This document shows, piece by piece, positions 7,596 to 14,476 of a stretch of DNA of 22,824 nucleotides. Under the pieces are notes generated by a model. That model was not told the origin of the DNA and made no database searches. It saw only the letters and a program-made list of their open reading frames with translations. The stretch's first letter is position 1, and every line of letters starts with the position of its first letter. The position numbers were made by a program, and so were the translations under genes. Origin of the DNA: an uncultured Clostridia bacterium (lineage in GTDB: Bacteria; Bacillota; Clostridia; TANB77; CAG-508); NCBI GenBank assembly GCA_948857205.1, contig CAQPRV010000076.1, positions 1 through 22,824 on the forward strand, written 5' to 3'.

Positions 7596-8684
7596 ATGAA
7601 TAAAGAAAATGATTTTAATAATTGGTTAGATGAATTTATAAAGAGAAAAGGTATTAAATTAAGTGAAACTTTTACAGTTGAAACTGATAAAGTAGGACAT
7701 TTATTTGATTATGAAAGTGTAATAGATCAAATAAAAACTGCAACAGATAAAGAGAAAAATGGAATTAAAACAATGCTTATAAAACTTGATTATGAAAATA
7801 GAGATATAAAAGCATATTTAAGACATTTAGCTGTTCCACTAGCAAAACTTATAAATGCAAAGGTGTTAGGCATAGAAAGTGAAGATGTTAGAAATCAAAT
7901 TGACAGAATGAAGGCAAAAGAAGATTTAATAGAGTTAGATTTAATATGCAAAAAAATATTAGATATTGATTTTAAAAATAAAAAAACTAAGGATATTAAA
8001 GACAGTATAATAAGTAGAGTAAATGATAAAGCTTTTGAATTGATTAAAGAATATCAAATATCAAGTGATGAATATTTGGAATTACTTGAACAAAATAAAG
8101 ATTATAAAAGATTAGAAGAAAGAAAAGAGCAGATGGCACAAGACAGGTATACTATGATTTGGGAAAATTGTTCTCCAAAAGAAATTGTAGATATTTTAAG
8201 AAATGATTATTTCTATACAGACAAAGAAATAATAGATGATTTTGTAGATGAAGAAACTCAAGAAGAAGTAAGAAAATACTTGTCAGAATTAAGTGAAATA
8301 GAAGAAGATTGCAAAAATGTAGTTTTAGATAATGGATATATTTTTGTATTTGATAACGAGTTTTGCTTTTCTAAATTAAAAGAAATTTGTGAATATAGTC
8401 AGGATTTTGCAAGTATTCGAGAAGGATTAGAAATTGCAACGATAACTAATTCTGATGTTAGTAAAGAAGCTTTTTTAGTAAAATACGATAATAATATAGA
8501 AATTATATACAACTTTTACAATAAAACTTCAAAAGAAATGGAAACTTATGAATATGAAGTATTTGATATGAATGGAATTATGTCTAAAGAAGAGCTAATA
8601 GAAAAAATGAAAGAAAAACTTGAACATTTTGAAGAAAAATACAACAGATTAGAACAAGGCGAAGAAAATATAGAGGTTGAATAA
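7596..8684 (+). CDS. Hypothetical acidic protein, 362 aa
   Basis: I place the start at the ATG 7596, which has AGGGAGA 5 bases upstream. The frame is open to a TTG at 7575, but that would lie inside the previous gene without a site. Residues 1-60 look like a small domain, about 60-220 are long amphipathic helices with heptad-like spacing (probable coiled coil), and about 245-330 have beta-type segments (VVLDNGYIFVFDNEFCF, FLVKYDNNIEIIYNFYNK). The tail (GEENIEVE) is acidic. No catalytic signature, signal peptide or membrane segment is seen, and no family is recognised. Confidence 0.8.
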   Translation: MNKENDFNNWLDEFIKRKGIKLSETFTVETDKVGHLFDYESVIDQIKTATDKEKNGIKTMLIKLDYENRDIKAYLRHLAVPLAKLINAKVLGIESEDVRNQIDRMKAKEDLIELDLICKKILDIDFKNKKTKDIKDSIISRVNDKAFELIKEYQISSDEYLELLEQNKDYKRLEERKEQMAQDRYTMIWENCSPKEIVDILRNDYFYTDKEIIDDFVDEETQEEVRKYLSELSEIEEDCKNVVLDNGYIFVFDNEFCFSKLKEICEYSQDFASIREGLEIATITNSDVSKEAFLVKYDNNIEIIYNFYNKTSKEMETYEYEVFDMNGIMSKEELIEKMKEKLEHFEEKYNRLEQGEENIEVE

Positions 8685-8697
8685 CTAGGAGGAGTAA

Positions 8698-9534
8698 ATG
8701 GGATCTGATTATATAAAAAATCTAAGAATGGATAGAAAAAATAATATAATGACTGCAGATATTGCAGATATGAGAAGTTATCCTATTACTTTTGATAATG
8801 TAGAACTTTATAAGAAAAAGGAAAGCTTTGAAGAAAAATATAGTGCATTAATATTTGATATTGTTTCAGGTATGTTACATTTTACAAATAGCTCTCACAG
8901 ACTTGCTAAATTAGGTTTTGGAGAAAAAACATCTGTTGAACTCCAAAATTACTATGATGATTATAGAGTGTTAGGCTCACTTGGTGTTTATAAAAAATAC
9001 GAGAATAAAATAAATCAGATATTAAATAATGGAATTGATGGAAGGAAACTTGAAATTATTCCATCAGAATTAGAACTACATTATAAAATGGAAACTTTAC
9101 CTAACAAGAATTTTAAAGATGTAAGCAAATTATTTTATTCACTTGAATCAATTACAGAGAATAATAGTCTATCAATTGAAGAAAAGAAACAACTGTATGA
9201 AGAAATGTTGAATAAAGAATTAAGTAAAGAAGATAGAGAAAGACCTTTATTTGTTCAATATAACAAAGATAATCCAGATATAATTGTTTCTGTATATCCA
9301 ATAATTAAAAAGAATACATATAAAGAAGATGTTTTTTTGAGTTATTATTTTGATATTAAAAATATAAAAACTAATTTTGAAAAAATTTATGATGATATTG
9401 GAATGATGATAAGTTATATTTTAGATGATGAATTAAGAACACAACAAGTTTTACACGGAATGGAACAACAATTTATAAAAGATGAAAAATTAGAAATGAG
9501 CAAAAAACAAGAGGAGGAGCAAGAAATAGAATAG
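8698..9534 (+). CDS. Hypothetical protein, 278 aa
   Basis: A clear GGAGG precedes the ATG at 8698, 13 bases after the previous stop. The N-terminal third has a compact domain (ADIADMRSYPITFDNVELYK, then IVSGMLHFTNSSHRLAKLGF) whose SGMLHF pattern recalls the SGYLHFQKGG stretch in the 2285..3073 protein. The two may share a domain, seen only by eye. The middle is helical, and residues ~200-230 are beta-type (IIVSVYPIIKKN). The acidic tail (KQEEEQEIE) is encoded by a purine run next to the stop. No known family can be named. Confidence 0.78.
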   Translation: MGSDYIKNLRMDRKNNIMTADIADMRSYPITFDNVELYKKKESFEEKYSALIFDIVSGMLHFTNSSHRLAKLGFGEKTSVELQNYYDDYRVLGSLGVYKKYENKINQILNNGIDGRKLEIIPSELELHYKMETLPNKNFKDVSKLFYSLESITENNSLSIEEKKQLYEEMLNKELSKEDRERPLFVQYNKDNPDIIVSVYPIIKKNTYKEDVFLSYYFDIKNIKTNFEKIYDDIGMMISYILDDELRTQQVLHGMEQQFIKDEKLEMSKKQEEEQEIE

Positions 9535-9548
9535 GAGAAATAAAATAA

Positions 9549-10307
9549 ATGAATATAGATTTAAAATTAGGGGATTGCATAAAATTAATGAATGATATTG
9601 AAGATAATTCAATTGATTTAATTTTATGCGATTTGCCTTTTCAAAAGACAAAAAATGAATGGGATAAGATAATACCTTTTGAAGAACTTTGGAAACAATA
9701 TAATCGAATTATAAAGGAAAATGGAGCTATTATTTTATTTAGTCAAGGTAGTTTTTATATTGATTTAGTAAATAGCAACAGAAGGCATTTTCGCTACGAT
9801 TTAGTATGGGATAAACAACTAACAACAGGATTTTTAAATAGTAATAGACAACCTTTAAGAAAGCACGAACAAATAGCTGTATTTTATAAAAAACAACCTA
9901 CATATAATCCAATATTTATACAAGGACAACCATTACACGGAAAAGGTAACAAATATAAAACAGCTAATATAAAAAATCAAAATTATGGAAAATTTAATAA
10001 GTTAGAAGATTATAGAAAGGGAAATACCAATAAATATCCTACATCTATTATTTCGATTCAAAAGGTACACCCTTCAAAAACAATACACCCTACAGAGAAA
10101 CCAGTTGAGCTTATAAAATATTTGATAAAAACATATACCAATCCAGGAGAAACAGTTTTAGATAATTGTATGGGATCAGGAACAACAGCTATTGCTTGCT
10201 TAAATACTACAAGAAATTTTATAGGAATTGAAATAAATAAAAATTACTATAACTTAGCCAGTAAGAGAATATATAAAACAATTTTTATGGAGGAAAAAAA
10301 TGATTGA
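9549..10307 (+). CDS. DNA methyltransferase, beta class (N6-adenine or N4-cytosine)
   Basis: This is a site-specific amino-methyltransferase acting on DNA with S-adenosylmethionine. The catalytic motif IV is DLPF at residues 28-31, in the context NSIDLILCDLPFQKTKNEWD. The cofactor-binding motif I comes late, DNCMGSGTT at residues 205-213, followed by FIGIEINKNYY. This order (IV before I) defines the beta class. The preceding HPTEKP (about 183-188) is also typical of the class. DLPF in place of DPPY or DLPY is a mild variant, with F in the stacking position. At 252 aa it is a complete small enzyme with a short target-recognition region (residues ~95-165). No restriction endonuclease is adjacent, so it is probably an orphan enzyme carried by a mobile element to mask or mark its DNA. 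Confidence 0.93.
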   Translation: MNIDLKLGDCIKLMNDIEDNSIDLILCDLPFQKTKNEWDKIIPFEELWKQYNRIIKENGAIILFSQGSFYIDLVNSNRRHFRYDLVWDKQLTTGFLNSNRQPLRKHEQIAVFYKKQPTYNPIFIQGQPLHGKGNKYKTANIKNQNYGKFNKLEDYRKGNTNKYPTSIISIQKVHPSKTIHPTEKPVELIKYLIKTYTNPGETVLDNCMGSGTTAIACLNTTRNFIGIEINKNYYNLASKRIYKTIFMEEKND

Positions 10308-11064
10308 AATTATAGAAAAAGAGCCTTTTAGGTTTGAAGATACAAATATCCGTCCTGTTGTAATGATAAAAGATGGGAAAGAAATCTATATAAGAAATAA
10401 AGTGTATATAGGAGAAAAGGAGTATGAAAGGACAATCAATGTGCTTAAAGTTAGTGATGGAAAATATACAATTTTTTACGGGGCATACGATAATCCGTTT
10501 GATATGCTTCAGGATATATCAGAAAAAAAGCAATTAATAAAAAAAGATTTAAAGGAAATATTTGATAATAGTGAATCAGAAGGAGATTTTACAGATTTTA
10601 TAGGAACAACATCTCCATCTTATTCAATTTTTAATTATAGAATTTTTGATACTAAGTTATTACAAGATATAAAAGAAATAGTAGAATTGATAAATAGAAA
10701 AGAGTGGAATATGGCAAAAGTTAAAATTGAAGAGAAAAGGAAGGAATATAATGAAATAACTAAAAATATTAAAGATAAAACTTTAGGATTAGAATTTCAT
10801 AAATTTTATCAGCTAATAGATAAACAATTGGAAACTGTAAAAGACAGGTCTAACTATAAAATTTTTAAAGATGATGTTGCAGTATTGAAAAATGTTAATA
10901 CTGGAACAGGGTTAGCTTCTATTACAGCAAATAATTGGTTAAAACATATATGTAATTTAAGTGAAATTGAACTTAAAGAGTATGTAGATAGTTATAAACA
11001 AGGATTACTAAATCCTTATGAATATGAAAATTTAAAGCAAGAAGATGAAGAATTAGAAGTTTAA
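10300..11064 (+). CDS. Hypothetical protein downstream of the methyltransferase, 254 aa
   Basis: The ATG lies 8 bases inside the methyltransferase gene, served by GGAGG encoded in that gene's final codons, so the two are coupled. The N-terminal 70 residues look beta-rich (RPVVMIKDGKEIYIRNKVYI). Residues ~75-185 contain helical, charged segments (VKIEEKRKEYNEITKN), and a short NTGTGLASITANNWLKHI block lies near residue 205. The acidic tail (EDEELEV) matches its neighbours. It shows no endonuclease motif (no PD-ExK, HNH or GIY-YIG seen), so I do not propose it as a cognate restriction enzyme. Confidence 0.78.
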   Translation: MIEIIEKEPFRFEDTNIRPVVMIKDGKEIYIRNKVYIGEKEYERTINVLKVSDGKYTIFYGAYDNPFDMLQDISEKKQLIKKDLKEIFDNSESEGDFTDFIGTTSPSYSIFNYRIFDTKLLQDIKEIVELINRKEWNMAKVKIEEKRKEYNEITKNIKDKTLGLEFHKFYQLIDKQLETVKDRSNYKIFKDDVAVLKNVNTGTGLASITANNWLKHICNLSEIELKEYVDSYKQGLLNPYEYENLKQEDEELEV

Positions 11065-11095
11065 GAAATATCAAGATAAAAAGAGAGGTAATGTG

Positions 11096-11641
11096 GTGGA
11101 GGAAGAAGATAAAAGAAATCAAGAGTTATTAATAGTAGGCAAAGCATTTTTACATACAGGAATAACAAAAATTGAAGATTTAATACAAAATTATATAAAT
11201 ACTTCTGAACAATACCACGATTCTTATTCTGTAGTTTTGCTAAAAAAGATAAAAGAAGACATAGAGAAATATAGAGATATTGAAAATGAGAAAACAAATG
11301 AATTATTAAAAACAAAAGAGCCATCATTTTATATTTATACAGGTAAAATAATTAAAGTATTTGATAAAACAACACAATGTGGGTTTTGTGTTAAAAAGGA
11401 TTATATAAATGATAAATTAGTAGAGATACAGGGGATACGTTTAGATTTTAACAATAGTCAAATTGTAGATATTGACGAAGAACAATGTAGACAAGTTGAA
11501 GAAATATATTGTGAATCTAATAATAAATTATATCAATTATCAATTAAAGAATTTAGCAATAGAGATTATGGAAAATTATTATATGAGAATATAAGGAATA
11601 GTTTTTCAGTATTAAAAAAAGATGAGGTATTAGAAAGATAA
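11096..11641 (+). CDS. Hypothetical protein, 181 aa, last gene of the operon
   Basis: The start is a GTG. Two stand in tandem at 11093 and 11096, and AGAGAGG at 11082-11088 gives the second the better spacing of 7 bases. An ATG at 11091 is in another frame and runs only 14 codons. The N-terminal 70 residues are helical (KAFLHTGITKIEDLIQNYIN). The C-terminal half is beta-like with CGFCVKKDY near residue 96. No family is recognised. The TAA stop is part of the stem of the terminator that closes the operon. Confidence 0.72.
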   Translation: MEEEDKRNQELLIVGKAFLHTGITKIEDLIQNYINTSEQYHDSYSVVLLKKIKEDIEKYRDIENEKTNELLKTKEPSFYIYTGKIIKVFDKTTQCGFCVKKDYINDKLVEIQGIRLDFNNSQIVDIDEEQCRQVEEIYCESNNKLYQLSIKEFSNRDYGKLLYENIRNSFSVLKKDEVLER

Positions 11642-11660
11642 TTTCAACCTTATCTTTTTT
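11634..11660 (+). terminator. Intrinsic terminator of the mobile-like operon
   Basis: AAAGATAA (11634-11641) and TTATCTTT (11650-11657) pair perfectly over 8 bp around an 8-base loop, followed by three more T. The left arm includes the stop codon of the preceding gene. Confidence 0.65.
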
Positions 11661-11664
11661 CATA

Positions 11665-11694
11665 TTGGACTTAAACGAATTTTTATGATAAGAT
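11665..11694 (+). promoter_or_regulatory. Promoter for the HTH-AbrB-like gene
   Basis: TTGGAC (11665-11670), an 18-base spacer and TAAGAT (11689-11694) form a plausible housekeeping promoter. A TG at 11686-11687 makes an extended -10. It lies just after the operon terminator and 30 bases before the start codon. Confidence 0.45.
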
Positions 11695-11723
11695 AAAGAA
11701 AATTATTGATAAGGAGAAATAAT

Positions 11724-12086
11724 GTGTCTAATTTTGTAATAAATGAAGAAATAAAAAACAATATATTAGATTTGTATTTTACAGATAAAAATACAATGCA
11801 ACAAATAAGTGAGAAAACAGGTATAAGTAGATATTCAATTAGTGAAATATTACATAAGGATAAAAGATTTGAAAATGAAAAAAAGAATCGTAGAGAAGAA
11901 AAATTACAACAACCACAAATAAACAAAGTTATATTTGATAAAAACGGCGATTCTTATAGTGCAAAAGTAAGTATACCTTATAAATATATTAAAAAAATAG
12001 GAATTAGTTTAGATGACAGATTAGTTGAAGTTTCTTTTGATGAAAATAAAGATGAAGTTGTTATAAAAAAATATACAAAAAAATAA
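11724..12086 (+). CDS. HTH plus AbrB/SpoVT-like DNA-binding protein
   Basis: The 120-aa protein has two parts. Residues ~10-45 form a helix-turn-helix of the resolvase or sigma-region-4 type (LDLYFTDKNTMQQISEKTGI, then SRYSISEILHKD). After a basic linker (about 50-65), residues ~70-120 resemble the swapped-hairpin AbrB/SpoVT/MazE fold (AKVSIPYKYIKKIGISLDDR, then EVSFDENKDEVVIKKY). AbrB-like domains bind DNA as dimers, so the protein is likely a small regulator. The start is the GTG at 11724, with AAGGAGA 6 bases upstream, inside a small hairpin. The frame also opens from a TTG at 11706, but that overlaps the ribosome binding site. It sits between the operon and the signalling array. Confidence 0.75.
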   Translation: MSNFVINEEIKNNILDLYFTDKNTMQQISEKTGISRYSISEILHKDKRFENEKKNRREEKLQQPQINKVIFDKNGDSYSAKVSIPYKYIKKIGISLDDRLVEVSFDENKDEVVIKKYTKK

Positions 12087-12100
12087 AAGTGTGCTATAAT
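12072..12100 (+). promoter_or_regulatory. Extended -10 promoter for the 62-aa gene
   Basis: TGCTATAAT at 12092-12100 is a perfect extended -10. TATACA at 12072-12077, 17 bases upstream, is a fair -35. It overlaps the end of the preceding gene and lies 40 bases before the ATG at 12140. Confidence 0.6.
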
Positions 12101-12139
12101 CACTCTAGCAATAAAATATGATAAAGGTGGTAGAAAAAA

Positions 12140-12328
12140 ATGAACTTTAATGATGAAGAACAAAAACTATTTAATGAAGCAGGTATAAATATAGATAATA
12201 GAACTTATTCAGTAGAAGAAACTAAGATGTTTGCAAATAAAATAGTTGAACATATAATGAGTTTTAGTAAACAGGAAATTCCTGTAGTAAAGAGTAAATT
12301 TGATAATTTGCTATATAAAATATCATAA
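12140..12328 (+). CDS. Small hypothetical protein, 62 aa
   Basis: An independent small gene with its own extended -10 promoter and an AAAGGTGG site 8 bases before the ATG. The protein (MNFNDEEQKLFNEAGINIDN...) is soluble and has an amphipathic helix at about residues 25-45 (YSVEETKMFANKIVEHIMSF). There are no cysteines, membrane segments or DNA-binding signatures. The family is unknown. The good expression signals argue that it is real. Confidence 0.7.
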   Translation: MNFNDEEQKLFNEAGINIDNRTYSVEETKMFANKIVEHIMSFSKQEIPVVKSKFDNLLYKIS

Positions 12329-12361
12329 GATAGATGAAATAGAATTAAAGGAAGTTTATAT

Positions 12362-12518
12362 ATGAAGTATAATAATATTAAAAAAAAATTTTAAAGCTAC
12401 TATTTTAGGAATAGAAAACGATAAATACAAAGCAGAAATTGTTGATGAGAATGGAAATAGAATTGAGATAAGAATGATTACTGATGATGAAATTGAAAGT
12501 GTATTATTAAAAAAATAG
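12362..12518 (+). pseudogene. Short gene with a frame change at nine A (about 52 codons)
   Basis: An ATG at 12362 with an AAAGGAAG site starts MKYNNIKKKF and stops at once. The downstream frame, open from the A run to a TAG at 12516-12518, reads FKATILGIENDKYKAEIVDE and on to ...EIESVLLKK, which is good coding sequence without any start of its own. The two halves join if the run at 12380-12388 is eight A rather than nine. This could be a true one-base insertion, a sequencing error, or slippage-based recoding. The joined product would be a small acidic protein of unknown family. A terminator follows directly. The rest of the 12329-12677 gap holds only this remnant, that terminator, and the promoter and leader of the sigma gene. 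Confidence 0.55.
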
Positions 12519-12531
12519 TAAAATTTATGTT

Positions 12532-12565
12532 AGAAGAATTGCTTTTTATGTGATTCTTCTTTTTT
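12532..12565 (+). terminator. Intrinsic terminator after the frame-changed small gene
   Basis: AGAAGAAT (12532-12539) and ATTCTTCT (12553-12560) pair perfectly, with five T following. It separates the small-gene region from the sigma array. Confidence 0.7.
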
Positions 12566-12592
12566 GTACTAAATAATAAAAAATGATAAAAT
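12564..12592 (+). promoter_or_regulatory. Extended -10 type promoter of the first sigma module
   Basis: TGATAAAAT at 12584-12592 is an extended -10. TTGTAC at 12564-12569 is a weak -35 with a 17-base spacer and overlaps the preceding T-tract. The conserved leader begins 21 bases further on. Confidence 0.4.
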
Positions 12593-12612
12593 GAGAAAAA
12601 AAGAGAAACCGA

Positions 12613-12677
12613 TTATAAAATTTTCTCAATATATAAGTGTAAGGTATCTTAAATAAAATAAGGAGTTTAGATCTAAA
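12613..12677 (+). promoter_or_regulatory. Conserved sigma-gene leader with palindrome before the TTG start, copy 1
   Basis: This leader is almost identical to 19264-19322. Shared blocks are TTATAAAATTT, CAATATATA, TGTAAGGTATCTTAAA and AAGGAG, followed by the perfect 12-base palindrome TTTAGATCTAAA at 12666-12677. The palindrome fills the whole space between the Shine-Dalgarno sequence and the TTG. Such conservation in non-coding DNA suggests a regulated promoter or RNA leader, possibly recognised by the sigma factor itself. Confidence 0.6.
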
Positions 12678-13229
12678 TTGAATAAGAAGAAAATAGGAGA
12701 ATATTTAAGAAATAATGAATTAAATTTAGAAATAGTAATAGATGAATATAGTGGATATGTGTATAAAATCATTGAAAATATGGCTATACAGTATTTATCA
12801 AAAGAAGATGTTGAAGAAATAATATCAGATACATTTGTTGTATTATGGAAAAATAGAAAAAAGCTTGATAAAACAAAAGAATTAAGTCCTTATATTGCAG
12901 GAATTACTAGAAATTTAGTAAGAGAAAAAAGTAGAGTAGTGAATATTCATAGTGATATTTCTGATTATGAGAATATCATTCAGGATTTCTTTAAATTAGA
13001 TATGATTTGTGAGCAAAGGGAAAAGGTTTCTATTATTGATAAAACTGTAAAAAAGATGAAAGAAAGCGATATTGAAATATTTGAATTATACTATTATTCA
13101 TCAATGAAATATAGTGAAATATCTGATATTTTAAATATTTCTCAATTTAGTATTAAGTCAAAATTATTTAAAATTAGAAAAAAAATTAGAAAAGAATTAT
13201 TAAAAGGAGGGTATAGTGATGAAGAATAA
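12678..13229 (+). CDS. ECF-type RNA polymerase sigma factor, copy 1
   Basis: The 183-aa protein has a sigma-70 region 2 at about residues 17-86 (DEYSGYVYKIIENMA, then LSKEDVEEIISDTFVVLWKN) and region 4 at about 122-174 (SDIEIFELYYYSSMKYSEIS, with the HTH continuing to IKSKLFKIRKKI). It would direct RNA polymerase to a small regulon. The start is TTG at 12678; no in-frame ATG precedes region 2. AAGGAG lies an unusually long 12 bases upstream, with a palindrome between. The gene overlaps its partner anti-sigma gene by 11 bases, and that partner's AAAGGAGG lies in its final codons. It is clearly paralogous to the sigma factor at 19323 (shared DEYSGYVYKI, EEIISDTF, YIAGIT, NLVREK, ISDYEN, LYYYSSMK). 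Confidence 0.92.
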   Translation: MNKKKIGEYLRNNELNLEIVIDEYSGYVYKIIENMAIQYLSKEDVEEIISDTFVVLWKNRKKLDKTKELSPYIAGITRNLVREKSRVVNIHSDISDYENIIQDFFKLDMICEQREKVSIIDKTVKKMKESDIEIFELYYYSSMKYSEISDILNISQFSIKSKLFKIRKKIRKELLKGGYSDEE

Positions 13230-14373
13230 GGAAACAGAAGAAATATTTAAAAATGTAAAACGAAAGATTTCTATATCCAACTTTGTAGAGGAGGAAAAGA
13301 ATATGCCGAAGTTAAATAAAATATCAAAAGCAGTAGCAACAATATTACTTGTGTTTGGATTAGGTACAGGACTTGTATATGCTACCACTAATTTATATGA
13401 AAAAATATGGAAAGAACCAGAAAGCTATACATACAAGGAAATGATAAGTGAATTACCACCAGAAGAAGTAACAGAAGAAGAAAAGAAAGAATTAATAACC
13501 GAAGAAGAAGCAAAAGCAAAAGGAATTGAAATATTAGAAAAATTAGGATATAAAAATCAAACAATAAATAGAATTGAATTAAAAAGAGGTTATGATGAAG
13601 ATGTTACAAGTTATTATATGGTAAAAACAAAATGGGGATATGAAGAAGGTTTAATGGTACAATTAAATGCTAATGGTGGAGATTTTATTGCATTTGATGA
13701 TATGGACTTAAAATATAAGCATTTACAATCGCAAATATTAACAGATGAAGAAATCTCTAAAGTAGCAATTGAAGTATATAATAAATTAGATTTAGAAGAA
13801 GGAGAATATAAGCTTTCTAAAACAAATGTGCAAGATTATTATTTTGAAAATCAAGGTAGTAAATTACTAGGAGCTAATTTCTATAAATATTATGATAATA
13901 TAGCAAACAAATATGAATCTTTTAATGTTTCTTTTATAGTAGTAGATGAACAAATACTTTTAAATACAATTTTATTAAATAAAGATAGTAGTTATCAAAA
14001 AAATCCATTAGTTATAACGGAAGAAGAAGCTATCAATATAGCAAAGAGCAAAGAAGTTGAATTTAGTCCTTTTGAAATTACTAACATAAAAAGCGATTTA
14101 TCAATAGAGAAAATGAATGCTTTTATATATCAGATTGAAAATGATAAATATGATGTTACAAGTAATATGGAAAATGAAACATATTATAAAACAGAAAATA
14201 TAGCAAGAAAAGTTTGGAAAATAAAAGTAGAACATAATGTAGATGTAAGAAATTATTCAGATGATCATAATAAATATATAAAAGAAGGAATGAATAAAAT
14301 TTATTTTATAGACGCTACTACAGGAGAAATAATTGGAGGAAGCCCCTCTAATGTTCTTATGAATGATGACTAA
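13219..14373 (+). CDS. Membrane anti-sigma-like protein with PepSY-like extracellular part
   Basis: The 384-aa protein has a short cytoplasmic segment (residues 1-36), one membrane span (about 37-55) and an extracellular part with two repeats that begin ITEEEAKAKGIEILEKLGYK and ITEEEAINIAKSKEVEF. The end, KIYFIDATTGEIIGG, is PepSY-like. The cytoplasmic ISISNF motif (17-22) recurs in the partner of the paralogous sigma factor, so it is a candidate sigma-binding segment. I prefer the ATG at 13219 to the adjacent GTG at 13216 because AGGAGG then lies 8 bases upstream. A second in-frame ATG at 13303 with its own AGGAGG could give a form lacking the cytoplasmic part. It overlaps the sigma gene, as cognate sigma/anti-sigma pairs do. 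The anti-sigma role is inferred from position and topology. Confidence 0.8.
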   Translation: MKNKETEEIFKNVKRKISISNFVEEEKNMPKLNKISKAVATILLVFGLGTGLVYATTNLYEKIWKEPESYTYKEMISELPPEEVTEEEKKELITEEEAKAKGIEILEKLGYKNQTINRIELKRGYDEDVTSYYMVKTKWGYEEGLMVQLNANGGDFIAFDDMDLKYKHLQSQILTDEEISKVAIEVYNKLDLEEGEYKLSKTNVQDYYFENQGSKLLGANFYKYYDNIANKYESFNVSFIVVDEQILLNTILLNKDSSYQKNPLVITEEEAINIAKSKEVEFSPFEITNIKSDLSIEKMNAFIYQIENDKYDVTSNMENETYYKTENIARKVWKIKVEHNVDVRNYSDDHNKYIKEGMNKIYFIDATTGEIIGGSPSNVLMNDD

Positions 14374-14387
14374 AATATCATAATGTT

Positions 14388-14420
14388 AAAGGTTAGATGA
14401 AAGTCTAATCTTTTCTTTTT
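14388..14420 (+). terminator. Array terminator, copy 1
   Basis: AAAGGTTAGA and TCTAATCTTT pair (14388-14397 with 14404-14413, one G-U) around a 6-base loop and run into a T-tract. It is the first of four closely related terminators in the signalling array. Confidence 0.75.
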
Positions 14421-14429
14421 GAAAAAATA

Positions 14430-14438
14430 TGTTATAAT
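14430..14438 (+). promoter_or_regulatory. Extended -10 promoter for the Asp-box protein
   Basis: TGTTATAAT is a consensus extended -10, placed 10 bases after the terminator T-tract and 39 bases before the ATG. No good -35 is visible. Confidence 0.55.
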
Positions 14439-14476
14439 GAAAAACGATAATATATTAATAATAGGTGGAAATCGAA

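Noticed and set aside
10300..11064. Restriction endonuclease partner of the methyltransferase
   Set aside because: Position fits, but no PD-ExK, HNH or GIY-YIG pattern is visible in the protein, so the methylase is treated as an orphan.
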